NCBI GenBank assembly: GCA_034336665.1
Contig: CM067566.1
Span: 25,822,330 to 25,886,329 of the forward strand
Direction of reading: 5' to 3'
Length of the DNA: 64,000 nucleotides
From: Luscinia megarhynchos
Lineage: Eukaryota > Chordata > Aves > Passeriformes > Turdidae
Below are positions 10,433 to 21,500 of this stretch, in pieces; the stretch's first letter is position 1, and each line of letters starts with the position of its first letter. The notes below the pieces were generated by a model. That model did not search any database. It saw only the letters and a program-made list of their open reading frames with translations, and had not been told where the DNA came from. Position numbers and translations under genes: made by a program.

Positions 10433-13400
10433 AGTATCTATGTGTAAAATGTAGAATTATGGTTAAATTTAGCACAACAAGAAGAGAAAGTGAAAACAGT
10501 TTGACATTTAAAAAATCAACACCGAATAACCACAGCATTACCAACATTCTGCCTTAAACATTCAGTATTGGAGGCTTACTTATTTTCAGAAAGAACATTT
10601 ATAAACTGGTAACCTCCCCCCTCCCTCCATCTATCCCAAGAAACAATTAGAACCTTCTTTTTCTTTTCCAGCCTTTTGGTCGAGAAACACAACTTCTTGA
10701 GAGCTTGAGATCTAACAACAGTGGAGACTTTTGAACTCTGCTTCAGGTATTGCACACGACTACACTGAGCAAAGTCCACCACATACAATGTATGATAAAC
10801 AGGTGTGGAACAATTTTTATACTTCCAGTTTCCATATCGATAACACAACAATATATTTTTAATGAAAAAGAATTCTTACAAACAACACTTCTGAACTGCA
10901 GCTGCATCTTAGAATTTATTGTTTTATTTCAAAACAAACATTTGAAATTCTACTGCCTTTCACCCACTGGAACAACCCCCACACTTACAGATGGTGAGAA
11001 CTCTTCACATGCAAGTTGTTTCAGTGTACCCAGTATGGCATTTTACAGAGGCATGTAGAATGCACTTTATACACACAGAATCTTAAATGCATATCTGGGA
11101 CTGAAATAAACAGTGTTCCACTCAAGTGTTTTAAATACAAATAGAAAAATGTACCTTAGGCAGAAGATAAACAAATAAATGCTCAACAGAAGGCATGTGT
11201 GGTGCCGTTTCTCAAACTGTGTAATATAAATATAAAATATATTAACAATACATAGTGACTACCAAATTTGATAATTTATTTCATTTGGTATTGTTATGAT
11301 TGGTTTTGCTACATTTTGACAAAAAAATCCGCACTTCAAAACAATTCTGCAGATCATGATTTAAGAGTACCTTTGTGACAAATCTTTCAGCTCTACACTG
11401 CACACAGTATTTTAAAAAGAACTCTTGATAATTCCAAGAATCCAACACTAGCATACAGGCATGTCAGTATTAATCAAAGAAGACCTCTATATATGTATAA
11501 CCTACTCGACCAAGGCAGTATCTGTCATTTTCAGGATGTACTTCAGCTTTCAGGATACTGCTCTCTATATTTTTAGGATGTGTTTGCATTTTTATACATA
11601 AAAATAAAGTGACAAACTTCCACTAGCATAAGAGTGAAAATTCTAAAAATGTTAGTTTATTTCCTCCTCTTAACTGTAACAGACACTAACTGAGGCTCTG
11701 CTTAGCAGCAAAGATGGGTGTAAAGCAGCAAAATGCATGTTAAAGTGTTTAGTAACTATTAAGTGTGATAAAAGTATAAGGTACATGAAGGTAGTATGCA
11801 AAATGTTAGTACTTCCCCATAATCTTTAATGTGAGAACTCCGTGTTTTTTTGCTACATTATATTCTGCTTATTCTGATTTTGTCAGAACAGCTCCACTGC
11901 CGTCCAGCCCCAAAATCCCCACAACCTGGTTGCTTTTGAGCATCAAAATCTGGCTTTGCCTTTGAGCAGTGGGGGAAATATGACTCCTCTGACCTCCCCC
12001 ATGTGCTGTAATGCCTGACTTACGAATACCCCTCCAGAAATCACCTCCACCCATGCACATTCTGCATGAGTGCTTGCTGCCTTCCAGAATTCAGAAATTG
12101 GGACCTTAGATGTGAATTTCTTGTTCAGCAGGAGCTGATTTGTATTTTATGGAATCCGATATACTTTGAGCACTGTAAAACAAGGGTAGATAGTTTACCT
12201 TCCTGTAACAAATAATCAATTCTGAAGTTAATGTGTAAAACTCACACAACTTTTAGGTAAAGAAGTGTGTGCTTATCAAAAAACTTTTCAAAAAGCTGTT
12301 ATATCTTACTTTGAGGGCTCCAATAATAAGGTTACTTGATGCTACTGCAAAACAAAGCTATTTTAAACTGAAGAAATACATTGGGTGGGGAAAGAAGGAA
12401 ACTTTATAAATAGCTGTTATATATTTAGCACAAAACACCTCACTGCTGCAAATGCAATTGGAAGGCTGTAATAGACCCCAGTTCAGCATAGTTTCAGTGT
12501 TGACTAATTCTAATACACATATATTTACCCTGATGTCCTACCACCCCATTTAGAATTACAGACCTGCAGTTTAACTTCAAAATTTAATTCTGATGTTTTC
12601 AGTAATGCATCAGTACTGACATTTATGGGGAAGGAGAGATCTGACCTCAGACACTGCTGCAATACTTAAACTTAGATTATTACCTATTGAGTAATGGACT
12701 CAGACACTGTTAACATCAGAGCACCCAGGAAAACACTATTTTTGGGTAGTAAGCAAGTTGTAAGTACATCTTTAAAAATGTACTTCTAATATAAACATGT
12801 TTTGTAAGTACTTCACATAAATTAAGCAATTGCAGAATGCATTAACTGCACAGACAGAATGGAAGTTCAAGCAACACTTCAATAACCGCAAGACTACTTC
12901 AAAATTCAAGTTACATTCCCATATTAATTTCCATATTACTGTGCAAATATTATTCATGATAACATAATTTTTTTAACAACATGAGAATACATGGCAGAAA
13001 TAATGCAATATTTTAAAGTGAATCTGCCATTACCCCTCTCAGTACACATCCAGTAAACCACCTAAGTTTGCAGTAAATCAATGTATCAATAAAAAAGAAA
13101 AGCCTGCCACTTCAGCTGTCTTAGGAAAATCCTTTTCCAACAAAAAGTTGACATTCCTTTGAAATACTTCAGAATGCAGTTGTGTTTTCAGCAGTCTTCA
13201 ATGTCTTGGGACACAGGACAAAAACCTCCTCTAGAGACAAGTGCAGGCAGTAGAGTTGTTGCTAAGATTATGTTCTTTACATATATTCTACTGATCCCAA
13301 TTCGAGAAGGTACTTCAGTATGTACACTGAAAGCTTACTGATTCAGTGCCACTACTGCAGCTAACAGGATGATGACCCAATCCTGCTGACCATAACAGCC

Positions 13401-13530
13401 TTTCCTTAAAAATACTATGTAAGAAATGTTAGTATAAACTGCTGTAAAAAAAGAAACCCTTGAAGGCATGCAATTACTTCATACAAAACCATGTAAACAC
13501 AAATGAGACCTGTCCCAGCAGCAGTCTGTT
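10433..13530 (-). other. LRRC66 5' flank and probable SGCB 3' UTR
   Basis: There is no coding exon between the LRRC66 start and the SGCB stop, both on the minus strand. SGCB has a 3' UTR of several kb in mammals. Here minus-strand AATAAA signals occur at about 10914-10919 and 10923-10928, with others near 11275 and 11656, so most of this interval is probably SGCB 3' UTR. The LRRC66 promoter or first untranslated exon must lie in its left part. Boundaries are inferred. Confidence 0.5.
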
Positions 13531-13734
13531 TTAGTGTGTGGCTCCACACGGGTTGACAGAGGTCTGACAGCCCATGTTATGCCCTGTCACCTGAACCTTG
13601 AACAGCGTCCCGTCTGCACACATGCAGAGCTTGAAGCGCAGCCAGTTGCCGTTATTGAACTGCTCCCCATAAGAAGAACTTGGCAGTCGTGATGGGCTGA
13701 CCATCACAGTTCCATTCAGGATGATGCTGTTTTC
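13531..13734 (-). CDS. SGCB: SGCB exon 6 (last)
   Basis: Sixty-seven codons and TAA, from ENSIILNGTV to NPCGATH. It holds the conserved cysteine cluster (KLCMCADG-, NMGCQ, NPCG) and the sequon at Asn255. Acceptor cctaaatag|GAAAAC. Confidence 0.97.
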   Translation of the reverse strand, partial: ENSIILNGTVMVSPSRLPSSSYGEQFNNGNWLRFKLCMCADGTLFKVQVTGHNMGCQTSVNPCGATH

Positions 13735-16700
13735 CTATTTAGGAGAGAAAAAAAAAAAAAATAGAAGTTGTAGAATTAGAACTTCTAATGTAAATAAGGC
13801 AGATTAGTTTTGAGAAGAACAAATTGGTTTTATGGATAGATAACATTTCGAGGATGGCTGTAGAATGAACAATAATAAAAAAAGGTATGTATACAAATGT
13901 TTGCTTTTTAAATAAAAATTATAGCAGTATGGATTTTTTTACTATAGTCAGCAATACTTTGCTATTCCAGTGCTGGATCGATATTGAGAAAGACAGCAGT
14001 AGGGTGACTTCGCACTTTATATTCTTATTAACAAATTAAGTAAATGTAAAATATGGACATGAAACGGGAACCAGTGTTTGAGTTCATACATGAAATTCAT
14101 TCACACTTGAAAGTGCATATACCTTTATTTTTATCCTTCTTTTCCATTGTTTCATATATACTGCCATCTTAATCTCCAAAAATCTTAAAAGACTGCTAGT
14201 GAGTCTTACAGCAGCAGCACAGAACATAATGCACCAAACTATATGCTTTGCTCTTCTGGCAAAGGTTGCCAACTTGGTTAAGCTTCCAGGAGAGATTAAC
14301 CCCCTTTGGTATTCATGTCAGTACAGAGGCCAATAGCTTAGCTTTAACTGCACAGGAGGTTTTTGGTGTCTTAACAGTAGTAAATCAATGTTACCTAAAG
14401 CTACTCAACCACTACTTAAGAGCAAAGTAATAAACCATCTACTTAAATCCTACTAAATATACTGACTTTTATGCATGAGTGATTTAATTGATATAAAATT
14501 TATAAAAAGCTACATCAGTTTACTATCAGCCTATATTTGAAACTAAGTTATTAAAATTTGATTTGAAATACTTACTGCTTTAAGTTCCATGTTTCCACCC
14601 ATTCGAAACTCAATTGTCTTGCCTGTGATAAAAACACCTTCATTTCCCCGGACAATGGCACGACCATCAACCTTTATGTTTAGATCACTGGTTGCATTGC
14701 TGGTAATCTAAGAACATAACAAAAAACCCCAACTGTATTATAGATCAGTGAAAATGTGCCACTTGTGTTTGTCTGAGTAACTTTAATTACCTTAATAGTC
14801 CTGCTATGCAATTGAATGTACTTTTTGCCCTTCTGCCATTAGCTTCTGCATTTTTGTTACTTTCCACATTCAATTTCACAACAGGATTACTGAATTTTGG
14901 ATGGTATGTAAAATTCATTTTTTGTATAAAAATAAAAATTCATACGACAATTTTAGGAAACACACTTGTACCAAATACATGCTTCCTGTTAAAACAGATT
15001 ATGTAAATTTACCCCTCCATTTTCACTTAATCTCTTCCTCCTATATTAATAGTTGTGGGTGTTTTTTCTGCAACATGATTGCTCAGTGCTTCCAAAGGCA
15101 CACTTAACCCTCTATAAAACCACTAACCCTACTCTACTGTTACAGAAACAAACAATGGGCTGTATTCTTATTACTTAAAAAAATAAGAGAGACATACCCT
15201 CTCTGTAGAGGCCTTTTGTACATTCAAGATTTTAACTCCATTTGGCAGATGAAACTCATGAGTTTCATAGTCAGTGCTGAACAAAGTATTTTGTGTCCGT
15301 GGGTCAACAAATTCCATGCCAATATCGCTGGTAATAGAAGTTTTGTCTTTTTCCACGCTTAGCTTGGTTGTTCCTTGCTGAAAAACAATCTTCAGAAACA
15401 AAAATATGAAATTAATGATATCTCAAATGTAACATTTATTAGCAATGTAAGTGTAATTCTCTGGTGTTGCTCACAAACTTTCAATTAATGGTGTAACTTA
15501 CAGGCTGATTATTCCCAGTGATCACCAAGTCTTCATTCCGCCTCCCTCCTACAGTGCTTTTATATAAGGGATGTATAACACCCATGTCAGACACCTGCTT
15601 AAACCGCAACAAGCCACTCTCATGGAATTCCATACTGTCACAACCATTGGGACCAATTCTTATCACTGCCCAGATAACCAGGGTAATCTGAAAGAGAAAC
15701 ATATTTTCAAAGATTATGTTGATTGGTCAGATCTCACTAACAGAATTATTGTATTAATTAGAAGTTTTATTTGAACAATTATTAATGCCAGTTTTTAAGT
15801 AGCTTTAAGTGTGAGTTTACTTTAGTCTATTCCTCCTGAAAACATCATAATACATTTAATTATGAAAAGCACTTAAAATTATTTTTAGACTTATTTAAAC
15901 AGTAACTAAAATCATTTATATATGTATAAAATCTTAGATCTATAATTACACCTTTTTTCTGTTTAAGGGTAATCACTGACTAAACAAATTTCCTGAACAG
16001 TTCAGCTTGGCATATCCTTAACGCTGAACTGCAAGAAGGCACCATCACACATGGATGTGCAATGATGAAAAATAATTTATTACTTCTCATTGACCAAGCA
16101 ATAAATATGTGGTAATTAGAACAGTAAAGATTTAAAGTGCAGTGGATGGTTAATCCTAAATGTTCACATACAGCTCTGTAATGTAAAATATAACCACGGT
16201 TTATATTCCATGGATCCTGAATGCATATGTACTAATGACTCTCATGGGGTGACGGTGATAACCGAAATACCCATGCCTGAACTTACACCATTACTTACTT
16301 CCATCTAATCTTGCTCAGACTACAAAAGAACTAAAAAGAAAGGAGGAAAATTAGAATCTCCCTCAGTACATTTTAAGTCGTCAGCCACACTGGAAAAGTT
16401 TGTTGTTTTTTTTTTCTACTGAACTGTCAGAATGAAATATGACCTAATGTTTCTTACACTATAGCTATTATACTCACAATCAGATTGATGACGGCCAAAA
16501 TAAAAAGAACAACAATCACACATATGGCCAAGTTGCCTTTCCTGCCTCGTAACCCTGTCTTATGGAGACGGTCTTCATCAATTGGAATGTATCCTGCTTT
16601 AAAGTTACTGTTGTGCTCCTTGTTAACATTCCTGCGTTCCACTGCCTTCTCTCGCATAGACTTCTTCACTGGGCCATTAGAACTTTGCTGTAACACAAGG

Positions 16701-18148
16701 CATGGGTTAGCTTTAAAAAGCATGTAAATTGCCTACAATAACACACACACATGTATGCAAAATATGTCAGTTGACTAGTGGAATATATTAGATACTGTGT
16801 TCAGTATTAGATTTCAGTCTGCTACCCTGCTGTCAGAATACACATTTAGAACCACAGCAACCTCTTCTAACACAATAACTATATTTAAAATCCAGATACT
16901 TTCAGACAATATATGGCTTTATATCTCATTTTTATCATGGCAGATACGAATTATTAATTACATAGTTACCATTAAAAAACTAAAACAAACCACCTACCAA
17001 GAAATTCATCAAGTTTTCACCTCTCAGGGATGATACAGGACATAATCCTGCAGGTCATCTGCCAATACACAGGATTTTAGTTCCCTCCATGCTCATGTGT
17101 GATAGACTCTGAGTGACTATTCAAAGAGAGTGTGCTGGGTACAGTTTTTAAATTAGTTTGACAGCACAAGGTTTGCATTCAACTCCTGTTGTTGCATGCA
17201 GGATTGAGAAAGATACTGTGAGGCTTCAAACCTGGCATGATGAACTTGGCTAGAATAACTTTCACATAATAATCTAAAGTTATAAAATTGTAAAGGATAT
17301 CCTGTCAATGTAACAAATTAAAAGAAGAAACTCTTGTACATATTCATAGTAAAAATAAGCCTTTAAAGTATTTTTTGTAGCTGTCCAAAATGTTGTTCCA
17401 CTTCCCTTGAATAGAACAGTTTGCTATTTAGGGATTCACATTTTCAAAGAAGGGAGCTTGATCTTTTGAACGGAATTAAGTTTGTCCACTTGAATCTTAA
17501 AGCTACACCTTAAGTAACTGCACTTGCTCATGTCTACACTGATGTAACGAGTAGCAACACCGTGTTGTCTTCTGCTGCTGAAGAACTAATAAGAGAAAGG
17601 TGTTGAGAAAGGTGCTCGACCTGCGCGCGTTTATGGAGGTTTGGTCCCTGGAGATGTTCTGTGACCCTGCAGAACTCTCACCAGACCCCGCAGGCACCCG
17701 CCGCCCCCGGCCCCTCGTCAGTGCCGAGCGCCCGGCCCGCGGGCGGCGGCCCCGCACCGCCCCAATGCCAGGCGCCTCACACTCCAGGGCACCGAGTACT
17801 GCTGTCCGTCACACACACCCCCGCCTGCGGGCAGGACAGCAGGCTCGGGCCGCCTCGTCCCGGCACGGCCGAGCCCGTCCTGCCCGGACACCGCCGGGCA
17901 CGGGGCGCCAAGCGCCGCCCGAGCGCTTCTCTCGCCTCCCCGGCCGCAGCGCTCCGCCACACCAGCCTCGCCCACCGCGGCGAAAATGGCACCCCCGCCC
18001 GAGCACCCCCTCCGCAAGCAGCACCGTGGGCCGGGCCGCCTGCTCCCCGCTCCCCCGCTCCTCCCCGGCCCCGGCGGGGACAGCGCCGCCGCCTCCCCGT
18101 GCCCGCGTACCGCCGCGGACGGACCTGCTCGGGGGCGGCCGCCGCCAT
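13531..18148 (-). CDS. SGCB: SGCB, beta-sarcoglycan, complete
   Basis: Six coding exons on the minus strand, all in phase 0: 18148-18125, 16687-16478, 15687-15502, 15389-15198, 14707-14576 and 13734-13531. They give 315 residues against 318 in human; the difference is a shorter N-terminal alanine run (MAAAAPEQ). The product is a type II membrane protein of muscle: a short cytoplasmic N-terminus, a transmembrane helix at about 61-85, then a large extracellular domain with a C-terminal cysteine cluster (Cys285, 287, 304, 311). Beta-sarcoglycan forms the core of the sarcoglycan complex with the alpha, gamma and delta subunits and helps link dystrophin to the extracellular matrix. Sequons remain at Asn208 and Asn255, but the one matching human Asn158 is Asp155 here. 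Identity to the family is very high throughout, with no break. Confidence 0.97.
14576..14707 (-). CDS. SGCB: SGCB exon 5
   Basis: Forty-four codons from ITSNATSD to GGNMELKA, including the conserved Asn-Ala-Thr sequon at Asn208. Acceptor gttcttag|ATTACC, donor GCA|GTAAGT. Confidence 0.97.
15198..15389 (-). CDS. SGCB: SGCB exon 4
   Basis: Sixty-four codons from IVFQQGTTKL to QKASTER. Acceptor tttctgaag|ATTGTT, donor AGG|GTATGT. The exon carries the VEKDKTS segment, where the human protein has an Asn-Lys-Thr sequon. Confidence 0.97.
15502..15687 (-). CDS. SGCB: SGCB exon 3
   Basis: Sixty-two codons from ITLVIWAVIR to GNNQP, holding the end of the membrane helix and the first extracellular segment (GPNGCDSMEFHE-). 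Acceptor tctttcag|ATTACC, donor CCT|GTAAGT. Confidence 0.97.
16478..16687 (-). CDS. SGCB: SGCB exon 2
   Basis: Seventy codons from QSSNGPVKKS to AVINLI, covering the basic cytoplasmic region and most of the transmembrane helix. Acceptor gttacag|CAAAGT and donor ATT|GTGAGT are both good. Confidence 0.97.
18125..18148 (-). CDS. SGCB: SGCB exon 1 (8 codons)
   Basis: Encodes MAAAAPEQ inside the CpG island. The ATG at 18148 lies in a good context (gggaagATGG). The donor CAG|GTCCGT is non-consensus at positions +3 to +4, but the phase and the glutamine before exon 2 match the family's exon 1/2 junction exactly. Confidence 0.9.
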
Positions 18149-18179
18149 CTTCCCCGCCGCCGCTGCGCAGGGGCCGCGG

Positions 18180-18193
18180 GCGCCCCCTGGTGC
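18180..18193 (-). promoter_or_regulatory. Candidate CTCF site
   Basis: On the minus strand the sequence reads GCACCAGGGGGCGC, one base from the common CTCF core CCACCAGGGGGCGC. It lies about 32 bp upstream of the SGCB start codon, on the SGCB side of the shared promoter. Confidence 0.5.
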
Positions 18194-18233
18194 CGCTCCG
18201 CGGGCCGGCTCCCTGCGGCCCGCGCCCGCTGGC

Positions 18234-18292
18234 GTTACCCAGCAGCGCCGCCCGGCGGCCGCGGGCCATCGCCGCTGCGTTACCGTGGCACC
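18234..18292 (+). promoter_or_regulatory. Two RFX X-box-like motifs
   Basis: GTTACC-C-AGCAGC (18234-18246) and GTTACC-GT-GGCACC (18279-18292) each differ by one base in the second half-site from the RFX consensus (GTNRCC, 0-3 nt, RGYAAC). RFX factors drive ciliary and testis genes, which would fit SPATA18 expression. Confidence 0.4.
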
Positions 18293-18463
18293 GCCACCGC
18301 CGCGCCGGCCCTCCCGTCACCACCGCGGCTGAAAGGGCCTCGGGCGCGGCCAAGCCCAGGGCAAGGGGGCCGGACTGCCTCTACCATCTCTGTTACACCT
18401 GCGCCGCCCGAGAAGAGCTCCCGGAAGGACAGGAGGGTTAGCGCTGTGCCCCTGCGAGCGAGC

Positions 18464-18484
18464 TGACATCTGACATCTGACATC
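18464..18484 (+). repeat. TGACATC x3 before the SPATA18 start codon
   Basis: Three perfect 7-bp copies of TGACATC end 5 nt before the ATG at 18490, and a partial TGAC follows. They lie in the 5' leader or core promoter of SPATA18. Confidence 0.9.
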
Positions 18485-18489
18485 TGACC

Positions 18490-18576
18490 ATGGCTAGGGA
18501 CTTAAGGAGTCTGGTGGGCTCGAAGAGCGTCCGGGAGCTGCAGGCCAAGCTGGAGAAATGGCAGCGCGACTACGAG
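18490..18576 (+). CDS. SPATA18: SPATA18 exon 1
   Basis: Twenty-nine codons from [10 protein letters not shown] to WQRDYE. The ATG has A at -3 and G at +4. Donor GAG|GTGGGT, phase 0. It aligns directly with the start of mammalian SPATA18. Confidence 0.92.
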
Positions 18577-21500
18577 GTGGGTCCTGCCGCTGCTCGGGCC
18601 GGAGGCAGCGGGCGGCGCTCGGCGTTCCACACGCCGGTTTGAGACACTGCCCCTCACGCGCGTCCGCTTAGCGCAGTTTTAACACCTTTGAAGCACCCAC
18701 AGCTTCGGTTGTTTGGCTTTTTGTCCATGACAAGGTCCCCTGAAAAGAAGGGTCGGAGGTTAAAAGTGGGATTTGAGCGGTACTGGCTGCGTTTAGAGCA
18801 GAAGAGAGCGTTGGAGTAAAAGCGGCCGGTGGAAGGACCGCAGTGGGGTTGCGCTCCGAAGGAATCGGCTGCGGCCCAGGAACGGGCCGGAGAGCGTGAG
18901 GGAAAAGGGTGCTGAAAGTGAGAACGGGTCATCCAGCATCCCAGCTCTTCTGGCTGGGGAAACCTGTTAGAGATGGGAGGCTGCTGCCAGGCAGCACGGC
19001 CGCCGAAGGGCGAGGGAAGAGTTTCGGGTATGAGGAGAAGGCTGCAGAGGGTAACAGGAAACTGAGGCGAAACAGTGGAAGCAGTAGAGAAGGTGTAAAA
19101 TTAAGGAAAGATGAGGCGAAGGAACGTAAGAATTAACAGCGACTCTGCTCAGTGGAAAATCTTAACAGAGTTTTCGCTCCTGCATCACCAGGTTTCTGCA
19201 CCTTCAGGGTGCAGGTCACTGGTCATGAGCCTGTGAGCAGCTGCTGTGTGCTCTGGTTGGTGAGAGAAGAGATGCCGCGTTTTCAGGGGAAATCCCTTAT
19301 TTTCTTTTACTTCGCGGTTGGACAGGGGTTACAGTTACATAGCCAGTATAACTTTCTGCGGGATTCACGGCAAAGGACATTTTTAAGGAGTTTGAGAGTA
19401 GCTGGTAAAGCTGACACAGTGGAGGAGGAGCCGTGCCATGCATTTCAAAATCTTGCAAATGGATGGTGGAGGTAGACCTTAGGAGGGCTGAGCAGCAGTG
19501 GGGGTTGACCTCTCCGTCATAAGTTGGTTGGGAATAGTCTTTCAGGTCTTGGGAAATGAAGATGAACAGTTTCAGGCTGCTGTTGGAGGAAAAGAGGAGC
19601 TGGCAGATAAAAACACCATGTTATGTTGCTGTAATGAGCTGGAAAAATGCACTTAGCAGCCGTGTTCTTGTGGAGGTGAGCAGGTTGACTGTGCTCCCGA
19701 GGCAAGCCTGTTGCAGCAATCAGAACACAGATGGGGGCATGGGGGGAAATTTCAGCTGTTTTGGAAGCTTTTAAAAACCATATGGAGTCATTAAAACTGA
19801 AGACTTAGAGGGTTATCTATGTGGAAGGTGATACACAGGTTACAGGTAAGGTAAAAGGTGTGTATTTTCCTGGTAGGTGCAGTAGTATCCTGGACAGATT
19901 AACCCCATCAACTCCTTTTCAAAATTTCATTTGCTGAAAGTGATATAGTTTCCTAGATATAATGCTGGGTTTTGCCCCTTCAGTAGTATATGCTTCAGTT
20001 TGTAATAACTCTTAAAAATCAGGTGAAATTGCATGGAGGCTTCATGTGATTACTGACAAAGCAAGATCAGAGCCTTGTATGTATTATTTCAGCTAATATG
20101 GAAAATCAGATTTTGGACTATGTTTTTAAATCAAACAATCTGCTAGATTATTATTTTAACTCAGATTCACAATTTCTATGATTCTTCTTTTAGACATGCT
20201 TGTGGTTGCAGCCTCTTTATGATGGAAAAGGAGTACGTTTTCTCAAGTAGTGAATTAACCTGGTGTCTTGTTCATTTGCCTATTAAGACTGTGAACTTTA
20301 AAAAAATGAGTATTCTAATGGATCCAGTAAGAAAAGGTTGGGAAGATGTAATTATGGTGGAGGGGGGAGGAGGGGAATGCCATGATTGTAACAAGAATAA
20401 GTAAGAAAGCCCACACAGATGTAGTAACACACATTAATTTACAGACGAATTCCAGTGGTGAAAATATGACCCGATGCTTTGAAATATTAGAACTGAACAA
20501 TGAGATTCAAAAGCAGCTCTACTCAATTCTCAGTGAAACATCTCAAAAAGGTAAATCAGTGCCTTGTCTAGTTACTAAGTACCCCCATTTCGCATGTGGC
20601 ATTTTTTCCAACTCTGGCTCTTTCTGTAAGAATTCTCACCATTTCTTAATGCATGCGTTTTCTTAGGTAATCGTCCAACTAAAAACCTTTGCCTGTCAAG
20701 CCTGTGTGATGTTTCAGGACGTGAAAACCGCCCTCCGGTGTGTAAGAAATTTATTTTAAGGGAATAAAACTATGTGAATTTATACCTGCAGAAGAGCTTT
20801 AATGATTTTCTGTTAGTATTAGCCTCCCTCTCAGATTTTACTTAATGAAATATTAGTTGCTTGTGGAGACACCTATGGAGATAACCATGCTATTGTGGTG
20901 AAATTTGCTTTGTATAAGAATTCTATGTTATTATACAGCTTTCCTTTTCTAGGTAAAGATTTCCTATGTTTACATTTGCAGAGACATCATAGAAGTATTT
21001 ATGCCATATCTCATTTAGAAAAAATAACACTGTGAAAATATATGTGTAAACTGAACGTGTGCATGAACTCCATGCATTAACCTGTGATCTTCTTTTAGTT
21101 ATTTTTTTAAGAAAAAAGGCTAAGAATATCTTAACATTATATTATCTAATGAAGCATTAAAAACAAGTACTCATGCATGTCATGGTACCACCATGCTCCT
21201 GCCATGATATTTAGAGTTCATATGTATTTGGTATTTACTGAAGGGGTTGTAACACTAACAGTTTGGCAGAAAAGGCAGAGATATTGTGACTTTCTGTTTT
21301 GAAAGAAAATAAGAGAGTTGGCTAATTCAGACTAGGGGAAGATCTTCAAGATCCTGAGATTTGACAGTGATGTCTCCATGTTCTTTGCTCAGATCTTCTC
21401 TGTCAAAATCTTTCACAATTAAAATAGGGCAGATAAAAAGTGATATCCCTTAAGAGTCAGAGTCTAGTATAATGCAGGAGTGGGGTTCTGCCAATACCCC

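Larger units (their letters stand above)
13735..18124 (-). other. SGCB introns
   Basis: Introns of SGCB between the six exons listed separately. Intron 1 (16688-18124) is GC-rich in its first 500 bp, as part of the CpG island, and AT-rich after that. I see no other gene. The long overlapping open frames at 17.6-18.4 kb on both strands are GC-rich stop-poor sequence, not proteins. Confidence 0.75.
17620..18650. promoter_or_regulatory. CpG island, divergent SGCB/SPATA18 promoter
   Basis: A block of very high GC and CpG density, sharply different from the AT-rich flanks, contains the start codons of SGCB (18148, minus) and SPATA18 (18490, plus) head to head, 341 bp apart. Between them are a CTCF-like core (18180-18193), two RFX X-box-like motifs (18234-18246 and 18279-18292) and an ETS-type CCGGAAG (18421-18427). 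There is no TATA box at a sensible position. This is the usual form of a bidirectional CpG-island promoter. Start sites are inferred from the ORFs, not measured. Confidence 0.85.

Noticed and set aside
17600..18483. Long overlapping open frames of 60-288 codons on both strands
   Set aside because: They lie in the CpG island. High GC removes stop codons, and the products are low-complexity Arg/Pro/Ala strings. Only the 8-codon SGCB exon 1 is real here.
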